From: Clostridium sp. UBA6640
GTDB taxonomy: Bacteria; Bacillota; Clostridia; Clostridiales; Clostridiaceae
Direction of reading: 5' to 3'
Assembly (NCBI RefSeq): GCF_002455975.1
Contig: NZ_DKLM01000083.1
Location: forward strand, 58,473-109,479
Length of the DNA: 51,007 bases
Both the position numbers and the translations under genes were made by a program. Shown here piece by piece: positions 8,444 to 16,166 of this stretch. A model generated the notes under the pieces. The model was not told the DNA's origin, did no database searches, and worked only from the letters and a program-made list of their open reading frames with translations. How positions within the stretch are numbered: position 1 is the stretch's first letter; each line of letters starts with the position of its first letter.

Positions 8444-9346
8444 CTACATTAATAAACTTTCTATCCATTTATAACATTCTTCTAATTCTTCATCAGTTAT
8501 CTTATCTGAACAATGTTCAAATACAAATTTACAGGTATTATTATTCTCCTTAACTATTTTCATATATCTTTCTATATCTGCCCATCCTTCGTAAGGTTTT
8601 TGACAAGGTAAAATAGGAAAGTGACTATATTCTAGATTAGTTGAAACTTTTACATTCCATAAGTGTATTACTTCTGCATATTTTACAAATCTTTTCACGA
8701 ATCCATAGGAATCAAAATTATTATCGAGTTTTTCTTGAAGATGAAGTCTACCTATATCTAAACAAAGCTTTATATTGCTATACTGCTTCAATAATTCTTC
8801 TAATAGATTTGTATTATAAATATATGAATTTACAGCATCTAACTCTAATATCACTGAAATATTTGATTCCTTAGCTTTATTTGATATCCATTTAAAAAAA
8901 TCTCTACTTCTTTCTTCAAATCCATTATAAGAATATTCTGACTCATAATAGTACTCTGATTTATCTGCAAACCTCCAATTTGTCCAATCCACCCTATCAT
9001 CTAAAATTACTGGCTTAGGATAATGTAAAAGTACATAATTTGGATTAAATTTACTTGCAAATTTAAACTCTTTATCAATAAATTCAAATGATTCCATACG
9101 TTGTTTTTCATCTTTTGATAAGTATTGAGGATCTCTAAATCTCCATTGATTTGCTCTTAGTGGAAAATGTATTCCTAATTTAAGATTATCGCTTTGAAGC
9201 ACCTCAAGTAAATTAAATATTTTCTCCTCACTTTCATATTGACAAGCTTGTACCCCAAGAAATCCTTCTCTTAAATCACGGTTATATCTAACCTCATCAA
9301 ATCTCCCAAACATATCAATCATAAATCTATTAGTTATTGTAGACAT
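8444..9346 (-). CDS. TIM-barrel protein, sugar phosphate isomerase/epimerase (AP endonuclease 2-like) fold
   Basis: 300 residues with the beta-strand-ending metal-ligand pattern of the xylose isomerase-like TIM barrel: VILELDAVN (Glu, about 166), KLCLDIGRLHL (Asp and His, about 193-202), VIHLWNVK (His, about 228) and KFVFEHCSD (Glu, about 276). KLGIHFPLRA and YVLLHYPKP add conserved strand-end histidines. The family isomerises or epimerises sugars and inositols or cleaves DNA at abasic sites; nothing here favours a particular substrate. The start ATG at 9346 follows AAAGGGGAGCTGTATAG. It is the first gene of a two-gene unit with the PEP-utilizing protein, which suggests a common small-molecule pathway. 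Confidence 0.75.
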   Translation of the reverse strand: MSTITNRFMIDMFGRFDEVRYNRDLREGFLGVQACQYESEEKIFNLLEVLQSDNLKLGIHFPLRANQWRFRDPQYLSKDEKQRMESFEFIDKEFKFASKFNPNYVLLHYPKPVILDDRVDWTNWRFADKSEYYYESEYSYNGFEERSRDFFKWISNKAKESNISVILELDAVNSYIYNTNLLEELLKQYSNIKLCLDIGRLHLQEKLDNNFDSYGFVKRFVKYAEVIHLWNVKVSTNLEYSHFPILPCQKPYEGWADIERYMKIVKENNNTCKFVFEHCSDKITDEELEECYKWIESLLM

Positions 9347-9485
9347 CTATACAGCTCCCCTTTCATTTAATAAATTCTGTATAATTCATCTTTTTATATT
9401 GTTGCATTTAATAAATGTCCTTTAATTATACTTGTCCCTACAATTTATTACAATATTTTAAATAATTTACTTTTAGAATTTTTCT

Positions 9486-9596
9486 AGGGACGGTTCATTT
9501 TAAATACTTGTATTTTATATATTATCCTTAATGTTTAAGTGACGGTTCATAATAAATATTAAAATACCTATATCATATTTTTAATTAACCGCCTCT
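9486..9596. repeat. Composite REP-type element, copy A (left of the metY unit)
   Basis: Begins AGGGACGGTTCATTTTAAAT, has a second direct GACGGTTCAT at 9541-9550, and ends with a degenerate inverted end TTAACCGCCTC (9585-9595). It aligns over about 110 bp at roughly 90% identity with copy B at 11416-11524, in the same orientation. The two share the GGGACGGTTCAT end with the shorter repeats at 12.5, 15.9, 17.2, 17.8, 20.0, 24.8 and 26.2 kb. Confidence 0.85.
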
Positions 9597-9649
9597 AATA
9601 TATAAATATATATTGAGAAAATAATATTAATGATTTATAAAATTTTCTC

Positions 9650-9678
9650 TTGACAAGTTCTATAAATGTGTATAAAAT
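9650..9678 (+). promoter_or_regulatory. Promoter of the metY S-box leader
   Basis: A consensus -35 TTGACA (9650-9655) is separated by 17 bp from TAAAAT (9673-9678). Transcription would start a few bases before the SAM aptamer. Confidence 0.65.
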
Positions 9679-9706
9679 TAACTTTAAAATTAAATAAAAG
9701 ATTAAT

Positions 9707-9815
9707 CTTATCAAGAGTGGTTGAGGGACTGGCCCGATGAAACCCGGCAACAGCTAGTTTAAATCGTTAAACTAGAAATGTGCTAATTCCTGCAGGAAAT
9801 ATCCTGAAAGATAAG
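9707..9815 (+). ncRNA. SAM-I (S-box) riboswitch
   Basis: All S-box landmarks are present: P1 CTTATC (9707-9712) paired with GATAAG (9810-9815), the GAGTGGTTGAGGGACTGGCC kink-turn segment, GATGAAACCCGGCAACAG, the variable P3 arm CTAGTTTAAATCGTTAAACTAG, GTGCTAATTCCTGCAGG and the closing CCTGAAAGATAAG. It lies 168 bp before metY with a terminator between, so SAM binding should switch metY off. Confidence 0.95.
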
Positions 9816-9861
9816 AAGCGAAGTGGACTATTTAAATTAATAGTCTGTTTATTAGACATAT

Positions 9862-9897
9862 AACTGCTTCTTATCGAAAGATTTGAGCAGTTTTTTT
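9862..9897 (+). terminator. Terminator of the S-box expression platform
   Basis: AACTGCT (9862-9868) pairs with AGCAGTT (9886-9892) and is followed by a run of T. The left arm region, CTTCTTATC, is partly complementary to the aptamer 3' P1 strand (GATAAGAAGCG), which gives the expected antiterminator alternative. Confidence 0.9.
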
Positions 9898-9982
9898 ATT
9901 TTTAAAAATGCTTAATAAATTACATTATTAAACTGATAATGTATTAAATTCATTATAAATAGATTTAGGGGGAGAAAATATA

Positions 9983-11269
9983 ATGAGAAATAATTTGAAT
10001 CTTAACAAGGGAACAATATGTGTCCAAGGAGGATACAGTCCAAAATCAGGAGAACCAAGAATTTTACCAATATACCAGAGCACAACATATAAGTATGATG
10101 ATCCAGATGAAGTAGCTGCATTATTTAATTTAAAGGCAGAAGGGCATATGTATTCAAGAATAAGTAATCCAACTGTAGCCGCCTTTGAAGAAAAAATTAA
10201 TGAATTGGAAGGTGGAGTTGGTGCTCTTTCAGTAGCATCAGGGCAGAGTGCAGTAGTACTATCTATACTAAATGTTTGTAAAAATGGTGATCATATTGTG
10301 GCTGCCTCAACACTTTATGGCGGCACATTTTCACTATTCTCGACGACCTTAAAAAGGTTTGGAATTAATGTAACCTTTGTGAATCCTGATTCTAGTGAAG
10401 AGGAACTACTTAATTGCTTTAATGACAGCACTAGAGCAATCTTTGGAGAAACTATAGGAAATCCAGGATTAAATATATTGGACTTTGAAAAGTTCTCTAA
10501 AGTTGCGAAGAAAAGAGGGGTACCATTTATTGTGGACAACACCCTAGCAACACCATATTTATGTAATCCTCTTAAACATGGAGCAAATATAGTTATTCAT
10601 TCCACAACAAAATATATTGATGGCCATGCAACTAGCATAGGAGGAATTATAGTAGATGGAGGAAATTTCAACTGGGAAAATGGAAAATATAATGACTTTA
10701 CAGAGTCAGATTCAAGCTATCATGGAATTAAGTATGCGGAAACTTTTCAAAATGCCGCCTATATAGTAAAAGCTCGTGTTCAATTATTAAGAGATTTAGG
10801 ACCATGCACCAGCCCTTTTAATGCATTCTTACTTAATCTAGGAGTTGAAACTCTTCATTTAAGAATGGAAAGACACAGCTATAATGCTTTAAAATTAGGA
10901 GAATTCTTAGAAAAACATGAGAAGGTCAATTGGGTAAAGTATCCTCTTCTTGAAAGTCATGATAGTTATCTTTTAGCTAAAAAATATTTACCTAAAGGAG
11001 CTAGTGGTATTTTAACCTTTGGAGTGAAAGGAGGAATTGAGGCTGGAAAGCAGTTTATTAGAAATTTAAAATTGGCCACTCTAGTGGTGCATTTAGGAGA
11101 TGCTAGAACTACAGTAATCCACCCAGCAAGTACAACTCATAGGCAGCTTAATGAAAAAGAACAGTTAGCTTCAGGGGTTACATCGGATTTAATAAGAATT
11201 TCTGTAGGAATTGAAGATATTGAAGACATTATAAAGGACTTTGATGAAGCACTAAAAAAATTAGATTAA
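9983..11269 (+). CDS. metY: O-acetylhomoserine sulfhydrylase (PLP-dependent, MetY type)
   Basis: 428 residues, the length of MetY enzymes that make homocysteine from O-acetylhomoserine and sulfide; shorter cystathionine lyases are about 380. Cys/Met PLP family motifs are YSRISNPT (about 57), ASGQSA (about 87), VDNTLATPY (about 184) and HSTTKYIDGH, with the PLP lysine near 210. Also visible is DARTTVIHPASTTHRQL near 375. RBS AGGGGGAG stands nine bases before ATG. Regulation is by the upstream SAM-I riboswitch. The transcription unit lies between two near-identical 110-bp REP-type composites. A methionine gamma-lyase activity is a less likely alternative. Confidence 0.9.
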   Translation: MRNNLNLNKGTICVQGGYSPKSGEPRILPIYQSTTYKYDDPDEVAALFNLKAEGHMYSRISNPTVAAFEEKINELEGGVGALSVASGQSAVVLSILNVCKNGDHIVAASTLYGGTFSLFSTTLKRFGINVTFVNPDSSEEELLNCFNDSTRAIFGETIGNPGLNILDFEKFSKVAKKRGVPFIVDNTLATPYLCNPLKHGANIVIHSTTKYIDGHATSIGGIIVDGGNFNWENGKYNDFTESDSSYHGIKYAETFQNAAYIVKARVQLLRDLGPCTSPFNAFLLNLGVETLHLRMERHSYNALKLGEFLEKHEKVNWVKYPLLESHDSYLLAKKYLPKGASGILTFGVKGGIEAGKQFIRNLKLATLVVHLGDARTTVIHPASTTHRQLNEKEQLASGVTSDLIRISVGIEDIEDIIKDFDEALKKLD

Positions 11270-11415
11270 AATTAATCTGAATAATTAGATTTTCTTATCT
11301 ACGGTTGAGAAAACCTTTTGTTATAATAAATGATTTTTTGCAATTTTCCTTTGGCATAATTAAATAAAGATAGAATCTAAAAATAGTGAAATAAAAGTGT
11401 GTAAATTATATTTTA

Positions 11416-11524
11416 AGGGACGGTTCATTTTAAATGCTTGTATTATATATTATACTTAATGTTTAAAGAACGGTTCATAATAAATATTTAAATACTTACC
11501 TCATATTTTTAATGAACCGTCCCC
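11416..11524. repeat. Composite REP-type element, copy B (right of the metY unit)
   Basis: AGGGACGGTTCATTTTAAAT at the left, an internal direct AACGGTTCATAATAAATATT (11469-11488), and a right end in inverted orientation AATGAACCGTCCCC (11511-11524). Nearly identical to copy A at 9486-9596. The right two thirds form an imperfect inverted repeat (ACGGTTCAT against ATGAACCGT). The rest of the 277-bp gap between metY and tatD shows no gene. Confidence 0.9.
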
Positions 11525-11546
11525 AATTTTCCAAAAATATATTATT

Positions 11547-12317
11547 TTAAATATCAATTTTAAAAATTTTCTTCGTATTTTTATTTGTTTGAATCTCTAC
11601 TTTTTCAAAAGGTATTTTTCTTAATTGCGCAATTGTACCTGCAACATATCTTACGTAAGAAGGCTGATTTCTTTTTCGACCAAGATCTGAAGGTGTTAAA
11701 TAAGGTGAATCTGTTTCAATTAACAAATATTCAAGAGGTATCTCTTTTGCTACCTCTTGAAGTTTTTTAGCACTTCTATAAGTAACAGGACCTGCTATAG
11801 ATATATAAAATCCCATATCAATATATTTTTTTGCAAGTTCTAGATCTCCAGAGTAACAATGTAGTACTCCAGTTAAATTACCGTCCTGTTCCTTCTTTAA
11901 AATATTATAAGTGTCAATATTTGCATCACGATCATGAACTACTACAGGCAATGCCAATTCCTTTGCCAACCTTATTTGCTCTATAAACCATTTCTTTTGA
12001 ACTTCTTTCTGATAATTTTTATAATGATAATCCAATCCGCATTCACCTATAGCTATTACTTTACTATGTCCTGCTAAATTTCTTAAAGTTTCAATTGAAT
12101 CACAATCCATTTCATCTGAATTATTCGGATGAACACCAATAGTAGCATATAAATTGTCATATTCGGCTGCCAGTGAAACTGCCTCAATTGAACTTTCAAT
12201 GGACGCTCCTGGTAATATTACTAGTTCAATACCATCATCCTTCAAATCTCTAATAATTTTATCTCTATCTCTATCGAATCTTTCTGAATATAAATGTGCA
12301 TGGCTGTCTATAAGCAT
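11547..12317 (-). CDS. tatD: TatD-family metal-dependent DNase
   Basis: 256 residues, the family's usual length. Signatures: the N-terminal metal-binding MLIDSHAHLY, ATIGVHPN (about 79), IGECGLDYHY (about 110), PVVVHDRDA (about 143), GVLHCYSG (about 166) and the C-terminal IETDSPYLTP. These are the His/Glu/Asp ligands of the TatD amidohydrolase fold, a 3'-5' exonuclease acting on damaged DNA. RBS AGGGAGG lies about eight bases upstream of the ATG. Monocistronic, convergent with metY. Confidence 0.95.
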   Translation of the reverse strand: MLIDSHAHLYSERFDRDRDKIIRDLKDDGIELVILPGASIESSIEAVSLAAEYDNLYATIGVHPNNSDEMDCDSIETLRNLAGHSKVIAIGECGLDYHYKNYQKEVQKKWFIEQIRLAKELALPVVVHDRDANIDTYNILKKEQDGNLTGVLHCYSGDLELAKKYIDMGFYISIAGPVTYRSAKKLQEVAKEIPLEYLLIETDSPYLTPSDLGRKRNQPSYVRYVAGTIAQLRKIPFEKVEIQTNKNTKKIFKIDI

Positions 12318-12456
12318 TCTTATTCCTCCCTATATTTTTTATCTAACCTAATCCTAAGAAACTTTTAAGAAATAATCAATAAATATATCCTTTAAATTCA
12401 TTATAAATAACAATGACTGACACCGTTATGTCATCCATTATTTTTAATTTAAATTT

Positions 12457-12503
12457 AAGAGACGGTTCATTTTTATTCTTATAAAATGCTATAATACCAT
12501 TTA
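12457..12503. repeat. REP-type repeat, left half only
   Basis: GAGACGGTTCATTTTTATTC and about 25 further bases match the left half of the element at 24807-24876, then similarity stops with no right end. It lies in the leader region of the DEAD-box helicase gene, within a 398-bp gene-free stretch (12318-12715) that also holds the hairpin at 12532-12577 and an AT-rich direct/inverted repeat around 12605-12665. Confidence 0.75.
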
Positions 12504-12531
12504 ATTTCTGAAATCTCTAGGAAATATAAAA

Positions 12532-12577
12532 AAGTTATGTTAAAAATAATGGTTTTACATAACTTCTTATTTTTTAT
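12532..12577 (+). terminator. Hairpin with T-tail in the helicase leader
   Basis: AAGTTATGT (12532-12540) pairs with ACATAACTT (12557-12565) and is followed by CTTATTTTTTATT. It lies 150 bp before the helicase start on the same strand, so it could attenuate helicase transcription. No gene precedes it on this strand. Confidence 0.5.
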
Positions 12578-12715
12578 TAGTCTTACATGAAATTTGCTAT
12601 ACGGATTAATACTAATAATAATATAATTTTTATTAGTATTAATTTTAGTAATATGATACTATTAATTGATTTAAATAAATAAAAATATAACTTAATGATG
12701 AAAGGTAAAAAAATA

Positions 12716-13825
12716 ATGAGTTTTAAAAATTTAGGAATCAGTGAAAATATAATAACTGTATTAAAAAATTCAGGCATTAATAAGCCAACAGCAATTCAAG
12801 AAGAAAGCATTGCATTTATTAAAGAAGGTAGAGATGTTATAGCAGAAGCGCAAACTGGTACAGGGAAAACCCTTGCTTTTCTACTTCCTATCTTTGAAAA
12901 TATATCGCCTAATATAGATGCAGTTCAAGCCTTGATTGTGTCTCCTACAAGAGAACTAGCTATTCAAATAACTGAGGAAGCCATGAAGCTTAAAGCTGCT
13001 AAAGATATAAATATTTTAGCAGCATATGGCGGAAAAGATATAGGAGCACAACTTAAGAAATTAAAAGGAAATATCCATCTAATCATTGCAACTCCTGGTA
13101 GACTTTTAGATCATATTAAAAGAAAAACAGTAAATCTTAGCAAATTGAAAACCTTGGTATTAGATGAAGCAGATCAGATGCTATTTATGGGATTCAAAAA
13201 TGAAGTTGAAGCTATCATAAAGGAAACCCCTAAAAAGCGCCAAACCCTTTGTTTTTCTGCAACTATGGATTCTCAAGTTAAAAAATTGGCCTATAGGTAT
13301 ATGAATGATCCTTTAATGGTTGCTATAAGAAAAGAAACAGTTACACTTAATAACATTAAACAATTTGTAGTAGAAACCACAGATAGAAAAAAACAAGATG
13401 CACTATGTGCAGTTTTAAAAGAAGATAATCCATTTATGGCTATCATATTTTGCAGAACTAAGCGAAGGGCTGATGATCTTGAAATAGCACTTCATAGACG
13501 TGGATTTAAATGTGAAAAGTTACATGGTGATTTAATTCAATCAAAACGTGAAAGAATAATGAAATCTTTTCGAAATGCAGATATTCAGTACTTAATAGCT
13601 ACAGATGTTGCAGCTAGAGGATTAGATGTGAGTGGAGTTACTCATATATATAATTATGATATTCCAGAAAATGCTGAAGGTTATATACACCGTATTGGTA
13701 GAACTGGAAGAGCTGGTGAAGAAGGATACACTTGTCTATTTATAGATCCAAAAAATGAAAAGACCTTAGAGGAAATAGAAAGAGCAATAAAATTTAAGAT
13801 ACCCAGAAGAGAAATAAACATATAA
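12716..13825 (+). CDS. ATP-dependent RNA helicase, DEAD-box family
   Basis: 369 residues from the ATG at 12716 (AAAGGT at nine bases); an in-frame ATG at 12695 lacks an RBS. The two RecA-like domains carry every family motif: Q motif KPTAIQEESI (about 23), AQTGTGKT (Walker A, about 45), PTRELA, TPGRLLDH, LDEADQML, SATMDS, IIFCRTKRRAD, ATDVAARGLDVSG and HRIGRTGRAG (about 322). It ends just after the core, without the basic C-terminal extension of CshA or the DbpA-type RNA-binding domain. Likely role is RNA unwinding in ribosome assembly or cold adaptation. The long leader with a hairpin may be regulatory. Confidence 0.92.
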   Translation: MSFKNLGISENIITVLKNSGINKPTAIQEESIAFIKEGRDVIAEAQTGTGKTLAFLLPIFENISPNIDAVQALIVSPTRELAIQITEEAMKLKAAKDINILAAYGGKDIGAQLKKLKGNIHLIIATPGRLLDHIKRKTVNLSKLKTLVLDEADQMLFMGFKNEVEAIIKETPKKRQTLCFSATMDSQVKKLAYRYMNDPLMVAIRKETVTLNNIKQFVVETTDRKKQDALCAVLKEDNPFMAIIFCRTKRRADDLEIALHRRGFKCEKLHGDLIQSKRERIMKSFRNADIQYLIATDVAARGLDVSGVTHIYNYDIPENAEGYIHRIGRTGRAGEEGYTCLFIDPKNEKTLEEIERAIKFKIPRREINI

Positions 13826-13839
13826 ATTCATTTATACAA

Positions 13840-13864
13840 AGAGCCCTTATAAAATTAGGGCTCT
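13840..13864. terminator. Hairpin between the helicase and the HlyC-type gene
   Basis: AGAGCCCT pairs perfectly with AGGGCTCT around a 9-base loop. T-runs are weak on both sides, but it is the only stable hairpin in the convergent gap (13826-14078). Confidence 0.6.
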
Positions 13865-14078
13865 AACTGTGTTTAATCTTTATTTTCATTACACATTCTA
13901 CATCCATTGAATAATAACTATAAATAAATTTATATAATAAAAGCAATTTTATTTATAATTTAATAAAAAGATTTTTTTATACTTATCACTAAAACTTTTC
14001 AGAACTCACATTCTTATTAGAAGATTTTAATATACGAAAATTTGCGAACCTCATTAACTAAAAATAAATGCATAGTAA

Positions 14079-15392
14079 TTATCTTTCTATATACATTTTT
14101 ATTTTACTTATACGTTTATCAAGAACTTCTTCTACTTTAAATGATAAATTTTCATACTCAACTAATTTTTCTTCATCTGTTTCAGGTATGCCACCTATTA
14201 TATTTAATAAAAATCCACCAATTGTGTCAAAATCCTCACATTCAAGATCTACATCAAAATAACTATTAAAATCATTTAGAGAAAGAAGCCCATTGATAAG
14301 AAACGTATTGTCATCTATTTTTTCAATAAGTAATTCTAATTCATCATACTCATCATTGATTTCTCCCATAACTTCCTCAATTAAATCTTCTATTGTTACT
14401 ATACCTGAAAATCCGCCATATTCATCAATTAAAACAGCCATATGAATTTTTTTTGCCTGCAATTCCTTAAACAAATCATCAATAGGCTTGTTTTCTATTA
14501 CAAAATATGGCTTACGAAGTATTGGCCTTATTTCTATATTTTCAAACCCTTTTATTTTTGCTTCCGCAAGCATATCTCTCATATATAGAATACCTATAAT
14601 ATTATCTGGATTTTCTTCATATACAGGTACTCTTGAATAATTTTCTTTTAATAATTTATCTAAAGCTTCCATTATAGGAGTATTTATATTCAACAAGAAT
14701 GTTTCTGTTCTAGGTTTCATTACCTCTTTAGCTAACGTGTCATCAAATTCAATGATGCTATTTATCATTTCACTTTCTGTTTCGTTAAAAACACCATGTT
14801 CTCTTCCTACATGAACTAATGATTTTAGTTCCTCTCTTGATATCTTTTCATCCAAATCTTCTGTACTCAATCCTGACAGTTTTACAAGCACATTTGTCGA
14901 TAAGGAAAGTAGTTTTACAAATGGTGCAGTGATTTTTGAAACAATTAATATAGGCTTTATAGAAAGCATTGCAATTGTTTCTGATTTTTGTAATGCAATT
15001 CTTTTTGGATACAATTCTCCAAAAACTAAAGTTAAATATGCTATTATTATTGTAGTTGATATTAATGATATTTGATTAACGTACGGAATATTAAATTGCG
15101 ATAAATATCTCCTTAAATAACTAGATATTCCTATAGCGGCAGAAGCACTTGAGAAAAATCCTGCTAATGTAATGCCTACCTGTATCGTTGCTAATAATTT
15201 GCTGGGCTCTTCATTTAATTTTTCTAGCAATTGTGCTTTCTTATTTCCTTCTTCTGCTAATATTTTAATTCTATTTTTATTCATAGATACTATTGCCATT
15301 TCTGCAGAAGAAAAAAATGCATTTATTAAAGTTAATATTACCACAAGAATAATTTGAAAAATAATATTACTAGATCCAAGACCACCTTCCAA
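14079..15392 (-). CDS. CNNM/HlyC-CorC family membrane protein (DUF21, CBS pair, transporter-associated domain)
   Basis: 437 residues in the standard order: DUF21/CNNM membrane domain with four hydrophobic stretches (about 1-200; NAFFSSAEMAIVSMNKNRI is typical), a CBS pair (about 215-340; VMKPRTETFLLN, YSRVPVYEENPDNIIGILYMRD, AVLIDEYGGFSGIVTIEDLIEE) and a C-terminal CorC_HlyC domain (about 350-435). The family is annotated hemolysin C-like but mainly exports Mg2+/Co2+ or confers ion resistance. The start is TTG at 15392, eight bases after AGGAGAG; no usable ATG lies near. Monocistronic. Confidence 0.9.
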   Translation of the reverse strand: MEGGLGSSNIIFQIILVVILTLINAFFSSAEMAIVSMNKNRIKILAEEGNKKAQLLEKLNEEPSKLLATIQVGITLAGFFSSASAAIGISSYLRRYLSQFNIPYVNQISLISTTIIIAYLTLVFGELYPKRIALQKSETIAMLSIKPILIVSKITAPFVKLLSLSTNVLVKLSGLSTEDLDEKISREELKSLVHVGREHGVFNETESEMINSIIEFDDTLAKEVMKPRTETFLLNINTPIMEALDKLLKENYSRVPVYEENPDNIIGILYMRDMLAEAKIKGFENIEIRPILRKPYFVIENKPIDDLFKELQAKKIHMAVLIDEYGGFSGIVTIEDLIEEVMGEINDEYDELELLIEKIDDNTFLINGLLSLNDFNSYFDVDLECEDFDTIGGFLLNIIGGIPETDEEKLVEYENLSFKVEEVLDKRISKIKMYIER

Positions 15393-15682
15393 TTATAATC
15401 TCTCCTCTATTTATGTAATATAAAGCATTATATAAATGTTTATATACTTTTATTTTAACTCTTCTCATTATAAAATTAATACTATATAAACTATAATATA
15501 CCCACTATCACTATATGAAATACAAACTATCACTTATCTATTTATTCACATCATCTAATTTCCATGCATTAGATATTAACTATAAATAAAAGCTCACTAT
15601 TAAAAATAAGCCTTTATTTTATCTTCATAATTTCAATTGTATAAACCTAATTAATATAAAAAAATTTAATATTAATTTTTCT
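15393..15682. other. Gene-free AT-rich stretch
   Basis: Stops in all frames and no RBS-led ORF. It should contain the promoter of the HlyC-type gene but no consensus boxes stand out. An imperfect inverted repeat around AAATAAAAGCT/AGCCTTTATTT (about 15585-15620) is visible. Confidence 0.5.
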
Positions 15683-15715
15683 AAAAAGCTATAAATTTCT
15701 ACCCATAGCTTTTTT
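15683..15715. terminator. Terminator downstream of the ABC-ATPase remnant
   Basis: AAAAAGCTAT and ATAGCTTTTTT flank a 12-base loop, with A- and T-runs suitable for termination in both directions. It lies 30 bases beyond the stop of the decayed gene at 15746 and probably belonged to it. Confidence 0.65.
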
Positions 15716-15745
15716 GTGCCAAATCATAATTATAAAATAAAGTTA

Positions 15746-15946
15746 TTATTTTATAGCTATACTAGTTGCTGTTATTTCATTTTCATGAGGCGCTGATACT
15801 ATTTTTGAAGTCACATCAAAATATTTTTAATATTTTCTTCTGTGATTATATTTTTGTTTATCCTACTAAATAATCATTTTTTCCCCAAAATAATGTTTTA
15901 TCAGATATTTTTAAAACATCTTCAGGATTATGCATATTAATATCTA
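15746..15946 (-). pseudogene. Remnant of an ABC transporter ATPase C-terminus (FecE/metal type)
   Basis: Read on the minus strand, broken frames give DINMHNPEDVLKISDKTLF, then after a stop NIITEENIKN, then after a frameshift DVTSKIVSAPHENEITATS and a stop at 15746. The order (D-loop/H-region to 'K.sDk..f', then 'iiTEENIk..fdVdvkiv' and a polar tail) is that of the last 65 residues of iron- or metal-type ABC ATPases. No Walker A or signature motif remains. Its upstream edge coincides with the REP-type element at 15946-16013. Similarity is judged by eye and moderate. Confidence 0.5.
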
Positions 15947-16013
15947 AGGGACGGTTCATTTTTATTTCTAAAATTAAAAGCTTAATTTAGAGTATAATTA
16001 TGAACCGTCCCTT
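15946..16013. repeat. REP-type palindromic element (complete), downstream of the RAYT
   Basis: AAGGGACGGTTCATTTTTAT at the left and ATAATTATGAACCGTCCCTT at the right; the outer 13-15 bases are inverted copies around an AT-rich centre that differs from the other copies. It lies 153 bp beyond the stop of the REP-associated transposase and directly at the edge of the ABC-ATPase remnant. Confidence 0.9.
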
Positions 16014-16166
16014 AGATAGAAATTAAAATTCTTGCTTATTTTAATTAATCACATATATTTAGATTTGTTATTACCTTAGGCTTCATCAAAGTTTTATCAT
16101 AATATTCTAGGCTTGTCCTATTTCTCGTAACCATAATAATATACTATATAAAAATATTTTTTTATA

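Noticed and set aside
12583..12777. 64-codon hydrophobic minus-strand ORF opposite the helicase start
   Set aside because: Isoleucine/leucine-only translation of AT-rich DNA, overlapping the helicase start on the other strand, and no RBS.
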